A program made the translations under genes and the position numbers. A model generated the notes under the pieces. The model was not told where the DNA came from. It did not search any database and saw nothing but the letters and a program-made list of their open reading frames with translations. DNA of 64,000 bases from Lineus longissimus (Eukaryota; Nemertea; Pilidiophora; Heteronemertea; Lineidae). Below, piece after piece: positions 10,301 through 21,220 of the stretch. The stretch's first letter is position 1; each line of letters opens with the position of its first letter. The DNA lies in NCBI RefSeq assembly GCF_910592395.1, contig NC_088313.1, positions 8,622,501 to 8,686,500 of the forward strand, written 5' to 3'.

Positions 10301-10420
10301 GGCTCAGAACAAGTCCCAACCCCAAAAAGCTTTTGCACCAAAACTTGTTGCACGGGGGTCTCACAGAGTTCCAAAACTAAAGGTTTTGCACCAAAACCTG
10401 ATGTATAATCAAGACTCTGA
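10301..10420. repeat. Right part of the repeat interrupted by the Kolobok element
   Basis: GTCCCAACCCC, TTTTGCACCAAAAC (twice) and AAAACTTGTTGCA are arranged as two degenerate units of about 65 bp. They match the segment left of the element at about 4150-4220. Confidence 0.45.
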
Positions 10421-10612
10421 ACGAAACTCGACCCTGTTTTGCTCCTAATTTGTTGCGTGTTCTTAATGTATTTGTAGTGCGAATCTAATAATAATAAGGG
10501 TGCAGTAGCCATGGAATTGCTCAACTGTGGGTACATTTAGAAATTGTATCTAACAGTCATAGAGAATGTTATCACCCAAAATCATTCACTTGCCACAAAG
10601 AGGTATCCACGC

Positions 10613-11240
10613 ATGCAAAAAAGGATACACTTCGTGATGCCATATCTTATCATTCTAATTTCCGTTTCCAATGTGGTGTCGTCTTTGGAAATGTTCAGCA
10701 AAGTAAATTGGCAAGGCTCCCTGACTGAGCAAGACTGTTTTTGCGTGCGGTCATTACATTGTTCAAATTTCATTGCTGTTAGAATGAAAACATCTAGTTT
10801 TGTGTATGATGAACAAAGATATGGAGTTAGTTGCAAGCCACAGTTTATTAATCAAGATCGCTTAGACTTTTCAAAATTACAACTTAAAGAAGCCAGGCTC
10901 ATTTGGTTGAAAAAGGTAAACTAAACAGTAGTGCACCCTACATACGGTCCATTCGTTGCGCTTTGTTCAAGGTGATCGATTGCCAAACTGTAGGCTTCTT
11001 CTCGGCTTGGGATAGAGCACAAAAATGTGAATTTTGCTGTTCTTGCCAAAAACACCTGAACGCGTTGCTACAAAAAAAAGCTACAAAAAGAATGCAGGGC
11101 AGCCATTTACTCAATGTGTTGTCAATCTCCAAGGCCCATTTTCTAAGAAAAAAGCTTCTGAACACGAGAAGCGAGTGTGGACTTCTCTCATCTTCAATTC
11201 CGACAGACAAAGGGTAACCGCGCTAGATGTACGGTGCTAA
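10613..11240 (+). pseudogene. Possible remnant of a secreted-protein gene, frame-broken
   Basis: From the ATG at 10613 a 104-residue frame begins with a signal-peptide-like segment: basic MQKRIHF, then the hydrophobic run MPYLIILISVSNVVSS. A cysteine-containing stretch with EQDCFCVRSLHC follows. The frame stops at 10924. Protein-like sequence continues in another frame at 10903-11217, with EFCCSCQKH, and in a third at 11034-11240. This suggests either frameshifts in a decayed gene or missed introns. I do not recognise the family. The unknown ORF at 11850-12893 lies downstream on the same strand and might belong to the same locus. Confidence 0.3.
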
Positions 11241-11849
11241 ATTGGTGCCGTAAAGTAATCTTTTAGAATGTACTTTCATCAATGATAAACCCATGAAAAG
11301 GAGAGAAAAGTGAATTGGTAACAACTGTCCAATGTCATTCTTCGACGAATCTCGGATATACGTGTTTGTAGGATACGCTTTTGAGATGTTACAATATGCT
11401 GAAGTCGAAACCAATTACACTTGTACTTCATAATCTACAAATTTCATTCTTGTTATATTGCATGTATCATACAGCCTGCAGGTAATTAAGTCCAGTCGTA
11501 ATGATATGGTAGTCTCTTAACAATAAAGCACGTCCAATTGTGCCACATTGGAATTAGCATCCTTAAATCAGCTCTAGGTCTTTCATTATAGCATTATGCA
11601 TTAGAGTCATTGTCTACCCAAGGTCCAGGTTTGATAGGCAGTTCAAGGTGTTTATTCCTTGACGGCTTAATGTAGAACAATCACATTTTCATCGTTCGTG
11701 GTTACCTTATTCGCTCAAATGTAATTTGTTGCCCGACGATTCGCAACTTTCCTGAAAAGAAGCATATTTGTGAGTCCTGTCGTATTGTGCAACCAGAGGT
11801 TTTTAATCGAATCCGACCACTGTCCGAATCCCCACATTGGTATCCGTGA

Positions 11850-12893
11850 ATGAAAATATATAAAGTTTCAATTTCTTATAACTCAGAGAAGCGGAACACT
11901 ACATTTCAGCTTGAGAGAATATTCGAGCTTACTAAACTTACACCAAACACGGAATTAAGGATAGTATCCTGTGAACAACATGGATTGTTCCTAATACACT
12001 CTGTATGGGCACCCTTTGACTGGAATGATCAGCCAGCGTATATAATTGCACACTACCTAACACACTCCAGCCACGCAACGACACTGCTGTTTCGGCTCCA
12101 TGAGCACGTCACAAATGTGTTGTGTTATAAACATTACATAATTGTATTTCTTCATAAATCCTCAAATGAAGAGGCAGGCATGACGGATACAATTGTTGAC
12201 GTGTATAATCATAACGGAAGACGACTCTCTCATGTCGCTATCAGCAATAAAAATGAGGCAACGATGCGCGACCCTGTGTTGTCAGTCGACTTGCAGCGAG
12301 TTTTAGTCTGGACAGCCCACGTTAAACATGTCAAGAAGGATCCTTCTTGTGGTGATTGCTCTATATACACGTTAGTTATCTACAACATCCGCTATCAGTC
12401 AAGTAAAACAAATAAGAACCATAATATTGCATTTACTAAGCCCAGGTCTATAACTGCTGTTAGGCAACCATGGGTAGACCCTCTTGTCACGGGATGGACA
12501 AAGGATGACACTATTTATGTGCTCCACAAGTGCCGAAAGTCTATCATGGTTTTTCGAAACGATGGAGGGTATCACACTTTGATTGGTGAACGAAAACTTG
12601 AAATTGTTCCGAACAGCCACGTCGTGTGGGATCATTTCAATGCTGGCTTTCTGTTTTCAAATATAAATAAAGATCGTAGCTTTTCCTCGCTGTTACTCTT
12701 TCGTGGGACACATACCAAACATGCAGCAAGAGTGAGCCATTTTCAAATAGATTTCCGTAATCATCCTTGGCCACATTTTGAATTCGCTACCATTAGCAAA
12801 GGTACACTACTTCTTGTGCGAGATCGCTTCATTCGTACCAAGATCATGCGTGGTCTCAATTCCGTACCATGCCACTTGCGCTATAGTCTGTAA
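11850..12893 (+). CDS. Uncharacterised 347-residue protein
   Basis: This is a long uninterrupted frame from ATG 11850 to TAG/TAA at 12893, much longer than chance ORFs nearby. I do not recognise it. It has no evident signal peptide or transmembrane helix. The sequence is rich in aromatic and beta-branched residues and contains repeating strand-like blocks such as DTIVDVYNHNGRRLSHVAI, VLSVDLQRVLVWTAHV, DDTIYVLHKCRKSIMVF and GTLLLVRDRFI. The spacing would suit a WD- or Kelch-like beta-propeller, but no canonical WD or Kelch motif is seen, so that is speculation. The same frame is open upstream of the ATG (11752-11846), separated only by a TGA directly before it. This may mean a mutated upstream part of the gene or an unspliced exon edge. 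It could be a host gene, a captured gene or an element ORF. Confidence 0.5.
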   Translation: MKIYKVSISYNSEKRNTTFQLERIFELTKLTPNTELRIVSCEQHGLFLIHSVWAPFDWNDQPAYIIAHYLTHSSHATTLLFRLHEHVTNVLCYKHYIIVFLHKSSNEEAGMTDTIVDVYNHNGRRLSHVAISNKNEATMRDPVLSVDLQRVLVWTAHVKHVKKDPSCGDCSIYTLVIYNIRYQSSKTNKNHNIAFTKPRSITAVRQPWVDPLVTGWTKDDTIYVLHKCRKSIMVFRNDGGYHTLIGERKLEIVPNSHVVWDHFNAGFLFSNINKDRSFSSLLLFRGTHTKHAARVSHFQIDFRNHPWPHFEFATISKGTLLLVRDRFIRTKIMRGLNSVPCHLRYSL

Positions 12894-14039
12894 ATAGACA
12901 ATGCATCAGAATCCGATACCTTGTTCTTTTTATGATATGGCTTTCATATTGGTGTCGTGGCTTTTACCATGTTGTCCATTGGTAAGCCAAACATTCATTG
13001 GCAAATAATCTGTATGGTGAAGACAGGTTTTGTCACCGAAAATGTTCATTCGCCAAGGCAAACGAAAACAAATCTAGTCCTAATGCCGACAGTCACCATC
13101 ACCTCACCAAGTACCATGACAATTATTCAAGAAACACTATAGGGCTTACGTAAGAAGCATGCAAAGAGATTGGCCATTTCAAAAAGAGCAGGTATAGCGC
13201 ACATTACTAAACCAATTCCTGGGATCGTCAATGCCCTCTCCAGATTCACAGGAAGAGCTCCACGTACAGGCGATACACCACAAAGTACATTTTAGAGAGT
13301 GCCTTAAATGTTCCACCTGTCTAGCGAGCGAAAGTGTCATTGTATCGAGGGCCAAGTGTAGACCGTGCGTCAGGCAGTCTCCGGAGTCGACTGAACTTGT
13401 TTGACGAATGTTCTAGCACGACGCTGTTTTCCACGCAAGAGTATGAATACACTTTGATTTGCTTGTGATACATGTCCAAGAAATAATGTCCTCACGGGAG
13501 CTACGACGACAGGGGCGATCTGCGCCTGCTCGGAATCTGCGCCTCAATCATCTCTTAGAACTGGCGTTGAAAGTGCTGACTAATGGGAAAATACCTCGAA
13601 GACGGGCTTTACTAAAGTGTCATTAATGTTTCTAAAACATTACGTTCCTCGACCTGCCTAGTATAAAGAGGGTAGTTATTGTTGTTCCGGTAAATTAATC
13701 TCAAATATAAAAACACGAAAGTTTAAGCTGTTTCTAATAAATGGTGGTGCTTGCTTAGCCGTATCGCATTGTGACATAATAGTATATAGTCGGAAAAGTG
13801 AGATTTCATGCCACTTCTTGCCATTAGGAGTAATGTATTTTTCTCTGGATGAATACGAAATTTCATTTCATGGGAATTTTATTTATTCAATTTGGTCAAA
13901 AGGTAAATGTTCCAACGCTCTGGATACTGTGAACCAGAAAATGTTCCTGCTGATTAATTTTCGATTCGTGAACATGTTTTCCTGAGCGGACCAACACATT
14001 TCTTTTTTCAATCTTCAAATAATCTTTTCCAAATGAAAT
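12894..14039. other. Stretch without recognised gene
   Basis: Only short scattered frames are present. I see no domain, no clear repeat boundary and no RNA-gene signature. Confidence 0.45.
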
Positions 14040-14561
14040 GGCCAGGGCCATTGTGCTCACCTGTCGATATGAAAGGGAGAGTATGAGGAAGAACTTGTCA
14101 TTGTTATGGGTTAATCATGCAATAGTTTTGGGATGGTGTGTTTGTCTTGAAAAAGTGGAGTTAGTCGTATTGTTTTCCGCGTGCACATGTTACTGACGTT
14201 GGAATAAGTGAATCGTTATTTGTGGGAGAAGCTGAGAGATGTTTTACTGGCCAATTAAGACGGGTTTACATGTGTCTTAGCTATTCAGTGACTATTGAAA
14301 ATAAACAGCGCATTTACATTTTGTAAAACCTGCTGTCATTGGCCGAAATTTCAAATGAATGGGATGTACCTGTGGAATTGCGTGTGATTACGCTATCTTG
14401 AAAGGAGTATTTATCCTCGGCTTGCGATTAGAGAGAAATGTTGAAAAATATGATACAAGAGCAATTGAAGCAAGGAATGCACAGTATAGAATATGATGTA
14501 CTGAGTAACTAGGTAGCAGTTTGTATTCATTTTTGAGACAATAACATAGTTACAAGACAGC

Positions 14562-15088
14562 CCTATAGTCGGATTCATAAGTAAATGTCACTGCCCTTTT
14601 GGGCCGCTGCGCAAAAACTACTGGGCCGATTTCTTCAAAGTTTGGTTTTTCTTGAATCTAATTTCGGGACCCAAGAGGATTTTCATATTTCAGTAACCAT
14701 GGTTACGAAATAATTTTTTTGTATGTATTGGTGTACATTGACGTAGTGTATTGATTTTGACATTTTCTCCTCTGTACTGCTTATTTCTGGATGCATTTTG
14801 CTGAAATGTTCAGGTTAATTTTTTGTCGTGTGTATCTTCAAAGCTGCCAAGTTTCATTTAGAACTATCCATAAAAAAATCGGGCCCTCCAGATTCCCCCA
14901 AAATGGCCAAAGGGCTCCAAAGTTGATAATTTTTTTCTTTATAATTTGCAAATCTCTAACCTGGAAATTGTGTTGGGTCCCGAAATTAGATTCAAGAAAA
15001 ACCAAACTTTGAAGAAATCGGCCCAATAGTTTTTGCACAGCGACCCAAAGGGCAGTCAGTGACATTTACTTATGAATCCGACTATAGG
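14562..15088. mobile_element. 527-bp non-autonomous element with about 115-bp inverted repeats
   Basis: The left arm begins CCTATAGTCGGATTCATAAG and runs through TTTGGTTTTTCTTGAATC to GGGACCCAA. The right arm (about 14970-15088) is its near-perfect reverse complement. The arms differ by a few substitutions and one 4-bp insertion. The middle has no coding content. No convincing target duplication is seen. Confidence 0.75.
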
Positions 15089-16160
15089 CCTAACTATAAA
15101 AGCACTGATGACAGCTGTGCTACACTTTCATCATTATCATCATCTACTTTAGTCAACCAACTCAGATGACCTTTCTTTGGGCAGTGATAGGTAACGGTGA
15201 ACTCCTTCCGACCCAACAGGCAAATGTTTACATTCGTGTCTCCGTGTATCATGGATTCATGTGTATACTAACACCGTTGTTGTGTTGACAAACTGACTGA
15301 CTCCGACTGTGTACATTTCTACAGCGACGAAAAACGATCACAAAAATGGTTCTTTTTAAGCACTCGTGACATGTTTACAAAAATTAAAGCAAGTGTTTTT
15401 AGTAGAGGTTTACCTAATGAGTAGCGTCTGGGTGATTATAAACAATTAACTTGTGTTTAAAAGCCCACATTGTAACGAAAGGTTCCGGCTTGACGCTAAT
15501 CTCCACTGACGGCAGCCGCCATTTTGCCATACTCTCGAAACTTTGGGATCGTCAAATGCAACGGAAATCACATAATTTCTGACACACACTGCTACAATTC
15601 ATCATTTTATTGTTCTTTCACAGTATTATTACGCCACCCCGATTCGCAAGGCAGCTTGTACCAACTGGCTCTGCACTGACTATCCCCATTCCAAGCCGAA
15701 GAACAGTGAGACAAGTTTCTCATTTTACCTTCCAATCACAGTCAAAATTTTCTAAAACAACCGGCAATGAGGACAAACTAATAATCTCAAACCAATCACA
15801 AGAATGTAATCAACACATACGACCTCATCCGAAGAGCGGATGATTAAGTTTTAGCATTGATTCAAGGTGATTTAATTCCTTCTTCGTCTCGCTTCAAATT
15901 CATAAAATGGCTGTCTTCCATACTTGTAGTATGCAGATCTAGTGGCGCAGTACAACACTGCGCATCTGGGATACCCCGACGGATTGCCTCGAACCGCGAA
16001 ATTCAAAACTGCTGGCAATGTGCCAACTGACTTTTTTGCACAATACCGCCACCTAGTGATATGAAACGAAATTAATCTATTTAATATCGAAACCTCTATA
16101 TCAGGCCGACCTCTTAAACTTCATTTCAAACTTCAATCTGCTGGAATAAAGAAAATGGGC
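15089..16160. other. Stretch without recognised gene
   Basis: Short frames only, including a 77-residue frame at 15610-15843 without recognisable content. It probably belongs to repeat copy A or is ancestral spacer. Confidence 0.4.
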
Positions 16161-16610
16161 TTTTTTAACCTTGACCTACTTATACCTGAATAGTAGGTCA
16201 CACTGACCTAAACCTGTGTCAACATGTAGAGATGCCCAATAGGTGTCTACATATCAAATTTAGAGAGTCTATGACCAATAGCAAAAAACGTGCCATGATC
16301 AAAGAAATTTTAGAGTTCGACCTCTGTGGCCTTGAAATGAAGGTCAAATCAAAAACCCATGTGATATGTGATGTACCTTTATTAGATACACCCACCATAA
16401 AATTTTCATCGCTCTAGCTTTAACCATAAGCTTCAAAATGACAAAAATAGGTTTTCAAAGAGCACCCCCTATATGGCAGACCAGCAGTCAAATTGCGCTG
16501 ATTTTCATTCTGAAGGAAGGTCTTGCCTAGGGGTACCCACACACCAAGTATGAACTTTCTGGGTCAAGCGGTTAAGAAACGTGCCACGATTTTGTCAAAA
16601 ATTAACGACG

Positions 16611-16648
<38 letters not shown>

Positions 16649-16710
16649 ACGACGACGGACGCCAGACGCCGCGGTATCGTATTAGCTCACCTGACAGGTG
16701 AGCTAATAAA

Positions 16711-17213
16711 AAGCTTGCAAAGAGACTCTAGTAACAGTATAATGATCAGGCGCCTATATCATAAAGAATTTTAATTGGATTCCATTATGGTAACTTAATG
16801 GTCCACGGTATTGCCACTTCATTAAATATTTTCATATAGTGTTGTTATCATTCCATTAAGATTAGCTGCCTTTCGATTCTACGGTGGAGTGCTATGAATG
16901 TGCATAAATGTTTGTTCGAACGCAGCTGTGGATTTGACGTGTTGAGTAATAATAATAGAATGTCAATTTAATAAGGGTTCCAAAATGAACAATTTATCCG
17001 CTTGGGCCCTTCTGTCATGTTTGTGGTTGGTTATGAGACGCTACTTTGTCTGCCAGCTATAAAAGGCCTTAGATGTACCACTGTGTCATCTTACAATTTG
17101 TCTTCGTCGAAGACCATACGTTTGTTGTACAAAGAACATGCCGAGAGCACGAGCAAAGAACTAGACAGAGCAGAAATGGATATTCTCGTCGAGTATTATT
17201 CTGAGCATTACAC
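16711..17213. other. Spacer with one short frame
   Basis: A frame of about 70 codons (17002 onward) runs into the fold-back element and gives no recognisable protein. Nothing else is supported. The last six bases, TTACAC (17208-17213), are the target duplication of the next element. Confidence 0.4.
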
Positions 17214-18364
17214 TATGGAATGCCAAAGCGGAATAAACTCAACACAAGAAAATATCTCAAGATATTCTAAATTCTCTACCAACAATCATGAACTTCAACC
17301 AAAACTTTAAAGAAACAAAAAAAAAGACGCAAAAGAGGAAACACCTCAAGATAAAAAAACCTCCCTCAAAGAAAAATAATTCGCCTCAACATTAAAAAAG
17401 TCCCTCAAGGCAAAAAAATCCCTCAAGATATAAAAAACTCCCTCAAGAAAAAGAATTCGCCTCAACATTAAAAAATTCCCTCAAGATATAAAATTTCCCT
17501 CAAGATATAAAAAACTCCCTCAAGAAAAAGAATTCGCCTCAACATTAAAAAAGTCCCTCAAGGCAAAAAATTCCCTCAATATATAAAAACTCTCTCAAGA
17601 CTCACGTGACCAGGATTAAGAATCACGTGACACGCATAAATCCCTGACGTCAGACGTCGGCGCGCGAGCTGTCAGCTTTGACATTTTGACGGTTTCCTCA
17701 TGAATTTGCCATTGACTCTGTGATATGACTAGCTGTGAACATCATCATGATAATGATCAGATCGCGAATAGATTCTCATCCCCGGGTGCTCATTGTCATC
17801 GGTATGCGCGGGTCACATGACATGGGTAACGGATCCTGGTCACGTGATTCTTGATCCTGGTCACGTGAGTCTTGGGGGAGTTTTTATATCTTGAGGGAAT
17901 TTTTTGTCTTGAGGGACTTTTTTAATGTTGAGGCGAATTCTTTTTCTTGAGGAAGTTTTGATATCTTGAGAGAGTTTTTATGTATTGAGGGAATTTTTTG
18001 CCTTCAGGGACCTTTTCAATGTTGAGGCGAATTCTTTTTCTTGAGGGAATTTTTTTTATATCTTGAGGGAAATTGTATATCTTGAGGGAATTTTTTAATG
18101 TTGAGGCGAATTCTTTTTCTTGAGGGAGTTTTTTATATCTTGAGGGAATTTTTTGCCTTGATGGACTTTTTTAATGTTGAGGCGAATTATTTTTCTTTGA
18201 GGGAGGTTTTTTTTATCTTGAGGTGTTTCCTCTTTCTTGCGTCTTTTTTTGTTTTGAGGGTGTTTCTTTAAAGTTTTGGTTGAAGTTCATGATTGTTGGT
18301 AGAGAATTTAGAATATCTTGAGATATTTTCTTGTGTTGAGGTTATTCCGCTTTGGCATTCCATA
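17214..18364. mobile_element. Fold-back transposon with tandem-repeat inverted arms
   Basis: The ends are long inverted repeats starting TATGGAATGCCAAAGCGG. TTACAC lies directly outside both ends (17208-17213 and 18365-18370), a 6-bp target duplication. Each arm (left about 17214-17637, right about 17840-18364) starts with a unique segment and continues as tandem copies of CCCTCAAGATATAAAAAA-type units, with a higher-order repeat of about 75 bp marked by TTCGCCTCAACATTAAAAAA. The inner arm edges carry CACGTGACC/GGTCACGTG repeats. The unique centre (about 17640-17840) contains GACGTCAGACGTC and no ORF. This structure matches fold-back elements such as Drosophila FB and sea-urchin TU. It encodes no transposase, so mobility would depend on another element. 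Confidence 0.88.
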
Positions 18365-18370
18365 TTACAC

Positions 18371-18996
18371 CATCCTGATGGTACAGTTTTACCCATCCAA
18401 AACGCTGAACAAAAAAAACAGACTATACGATGTTATTATTAATTTATGAATTCAATCATAATTCATCATAACCAGAAAAAATATGTCTATACTTTCGCCA
18501 GTTAATCACCCCCTCCAAATGTAGGTGAACGACAGAATGCATCCCCAGAAGTCTTTAGCCTCCTCGTTTCAGATATAGATTTCCTCGATATTGGCCTACT
18601 TTGATTCAGGCTTCATTGTGTCTTTTTCGGCCTATGCTGAAGTTGACATAGTTGAGCTAATTGCAAATTGCACTGCAATGGATAAGAGGATTGCTTTGCT
18701 GATCCCCCTGAGATGTATTGCGGTAGGTAAATATTCCATCTTTCAACGGATTTTCTTCCTTTCAGATATAAATCATCACAACGTATCACATGGTTGAGAA
18801 AGCTGTGTTAGAAACGTCATCACAGATCACTGGGAAAATCCATTGATGCGATGGTCTGTGATTTAGATTTAATATTGAATGCTGGCGCCTTGGACTATCC
18901 TATGTTCGGCTGAGAACTGGCTGTGCCCTGTGAATTGTCAAAGCACATGAGCACTGAATCAAAGGATTCGTTAATAAAATGACCAATTATGTAATG
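18371..18996. other. Spacer without recognised gene
   Basis: One 68-codon frame at 18591-18797 is present, with no recognisable content. Nothing else is supported. Confidence 0.4.
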
Positions 18997-20208
18997 AAAA
19001 GGCCAGGGGCCATTGTGCTGACCTGTATTTAGGTAACGCTTTAATTGACAATGAATGTTTCTTGAGATATGACCGAGGAAGACTCCGAGGTACTACTAGT
19101 ATCAAATCAGAATGAACTTAGGCCAACCTTACCATTGGGATAATGTGCAACAAATATGAACTTGATTGTCATTGCAGTTAAGAAACATGCCATAGTAAGG
19201 CCGCCAAACAGCAAATTCACGGCATTTGACCTCTATGATCTTGACAAGTAGGTCAAATCAAAAACCTGTAAAATATGTAATGTATCCTTGCTGGGAGTAC
19301 CAACCATAGTAACTTTATTGAATACGAATCACTAATGAGCGATATATCACACTTTCGAGGTTTTCACTTTTAGCCCCCTGGTGTCCAAGTCGAGAAACAG
19401 ATCAGACCAAAATTCAGTGTCAGAGGTAACCTGACCTAGGGGGTCTTGTGTACCAAGTCTCAAGCCCAGAGCCTTAGCAGTTACGAAACGTGCCACAGTT
19501 ACGCTCAAACGGCCAATTTACGCCATTTGACCTCTATGAACTTTAAAATAGGTCAAATTGTATGATATGTGATGTACCCTGGCTAGGTGTACCTACCAGA
19601 ACAATTTCATCAAAAACAAATCACTAATAAGTGAGATAGCACACTTTTTGTGTTTTCAGTTTTGGCCCCTTGGTGGCCAAGTCAAGAATCAGATCAGACC
19701 AAAATTGGCTGTCATAGGGTCATCTGACCTACGGGGTCATGCATAAAAACTTCCAAGCTCATAGCCCTACCAGTTAAGAAACGTGCCACAGTTACACTCA
19801 AACGGCAAATTTATGCCATTTGACCTCTGTGACCTTGAAAAGTAGGTCAAATCAAAAACACGTAAGATATGTGATATATCCTTGCTAGGAGTACCTACCA
19901 TAAAAATTTCATCAAAAACAAATCACTAATAAGTGAGATATCACACTATTTATGTTTTCAGTTTTGGCCCCTGGTGGCCAAGTCAAGAATCAGACCGGAC
20001 CGAAATTCAGTGTCAAATGTTATGTGACCTCGGGGGTCATGCATACAAAGTTTTGAGTCCATAACCCTAGCGGTTTAGAAACGTGTCAATGTAGGATAGG
20101 ATACGACGGACGACGACAACGACGACGACGACGTCGACGACGACGACGACGACGACGGACGACGGACACTGCGCTATTGTATATACTCACCATACCGGTG
20201 AGCCAAAA
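18997..20208. mobile_element. GAC-microsatellite element (HINE-like), copy B, with internal tandem repeats
   Basis: It starts GGCCAGGGGCCATTGTGCTG and ends with a degenerate ACG/GAC microsatellite (20102-20165) plus the hairpin CTCACC...GGTGAG followed by an A-run. Internally, a block of about 300 bp is repeated roughly three times (about 19190-19495, 19495-19795 and 19795-20090). Each contains GACCTCTATGA/GTGA, AGGTCAAAT, TTTTGGCCCCxTGGTGGCC and AAACGTGCCACAGTTA landmarks. Subterminal GTGCTGACCTG and CCGGTGAGC are complementary in the same way as in the other copies. No protein is encoded. Confidence 0.65.
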
Positions 20209-20275
20209 AAAGTTACCTTGTACAAAACTCTTACACAACAACTGAAATTTATAAGGTACAACTTTAATTTTTCAG

Positions 20276-20688
20276 GAATTGAAAATGCCCTTGAGAATAG
20301 CATACAGTTTGGGCCGCCGAAAACTAACACAAAGCGTCCAAAGTGGGATGATGATTCTGATGATAAGGAACGATGGCGGAGGTACATCGTGAAAAGAAAA
20401 TCTCTCTATGCATCTAGCTCAAAGGCATCCTCCTCTAAGGAGAAGCGCTCTCCTTCAAAAGGTGAGCCAGACGCTATTGATCCAATCCTCAAGATTGAGA
20501 TGGAGAGGTTAGAAGTTGAGAAAGACGTACTTGCGATAGAAAAGAAAAGATTAGCTTTGGAGGAGCAGCGTCTGGCCCTTGAAATATCAAAGACACCTGC
20601 TTATGTTCAATTATTCGTCCCGCAATATACAACGCCACAAGTTGATATATCCTCAGGATTAGTTGCTTCAACACCGACATGCCAATAA
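20276..20688 (+). CDS. Orphan terminal exon with coiled-coil tail
   Basis: A good acceptor (AATTTTTCAG) precedes an open frame of 137 codons ending in TAA at 20688. The protein part is acidic then basic (KRPKWDDDSDDKERWRRYI), followed by a Ser/Lys-rich linker and a charged heptad coiled coil, EMERLEVEKDVLAIEKKRLA, of the same style as the tail of the Harbinger Myb/SANT protein at 2802-3746. No upstream exon is recognised, because the sequence to the left is repeat copy B. It is probably the last exon of a transposon accessory gene of the Myb/SANT type, or of a host gene cut off by the insertion. Confidence 0.45.
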
Positions 20689-20729
20689 ACATGCACAGTC
20701 GTGACCATATTAATATTCAATATCTCCCA

Positions 20730-21220
20730 AACTAGTGCACCAATTCCAATGCGGTTTTCAGGTTATTATCGGAAATCTTGTTTCTATTTATACATTATGG
20801 CAGGAATGTTAATGCATGAGTCTTTCATTATGAAGTCAGCCAATCAAAAAAGCCTTACAAAAAACTTTGTTTTTTCAAACTTTTTTTGAAATATATTTCG
20901 CTAGAACTATAGTACACAAAATTTCAAGAATACTGAAAAAAATCATCAAAATCCAACGAGTAAAAAAAATGAAAATAGAGCCATATGACTTTATGTTAAA
21001 TTAAGGGTTTGACTGCCAAAAGCATGCTTTTTAAAACAGGCCATTTGGAAGTGAATGCGCTGTTAAAAATAGCTCTATCTACATTATTACACGTTCAATT
21101 TTTATAATTCTTTGTCAGTATTCTTGATGTGTAATTAGAAAACATGATGTATAATTAGAAAACAAAATTGCGGACAGTATCCTGAAAACCGTATTGGAAT
21201 TGGTATAGGCCTACTAGTTA
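20730..21220. mobile_element. Imperfect inverted-repeat element of about 490 bp
   Basis: CCAATTCCAATGCGGTTTTC at 20740 and its near-complement at 21181-21203 (22 of 23 positions) form inverted arms, with ACTAGT just outside on both sides. The interior is AT-rich and non-coding. It also contains a local duplication of GATGTxTAATTAGAAAAC at about 21128-21165. Confidence 0.45.

Larger units (their letters stand above)
14040..16710. mobile_element. GAC-microsatellite element (HINE-like), copy A, probable
   Basis: The left end reads GGCCAGGGCCATTGTGCTCACCTG (14041-14064). The right end is a GAC microsatellite (16607-16664), a short GC-rich stretch and the hairpin AGCTCACCTGACAGGTGAGCT (about 16684-16704), followed by A/T. 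GCTCACCTG at the left and CAGGTGAGC at the right form subterminal inverted repeats. Copies B (18997-20208) and C (36684-38747) share this architecture. The distance between ends (2.67 kb) includes the unrelated 527-bp inverted-repeat element at 14562-15088. It is uncertain whether both ends belong to one copy. Subterminal inverted repeats, a microsatellite core and a 3' hairpin resemble Helentron-derived HINE/DINE-1 elements; this assignment is inferred. Confidence 0.4.

Noticed and set aside
16523-16774. Arg-rich frame (RRRRRRRRRR) in repeat copy A
   Set aside because: It is a translation of the GAC microsatellite of a non-coding repeat.
17214-18364. CRISPR-like array from regularly repeated CCTCAAG units
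   Set aside because: The units are direct tandem repeats without unique spacers, arranged as inverted arms in a eukaryotic fold-back element.
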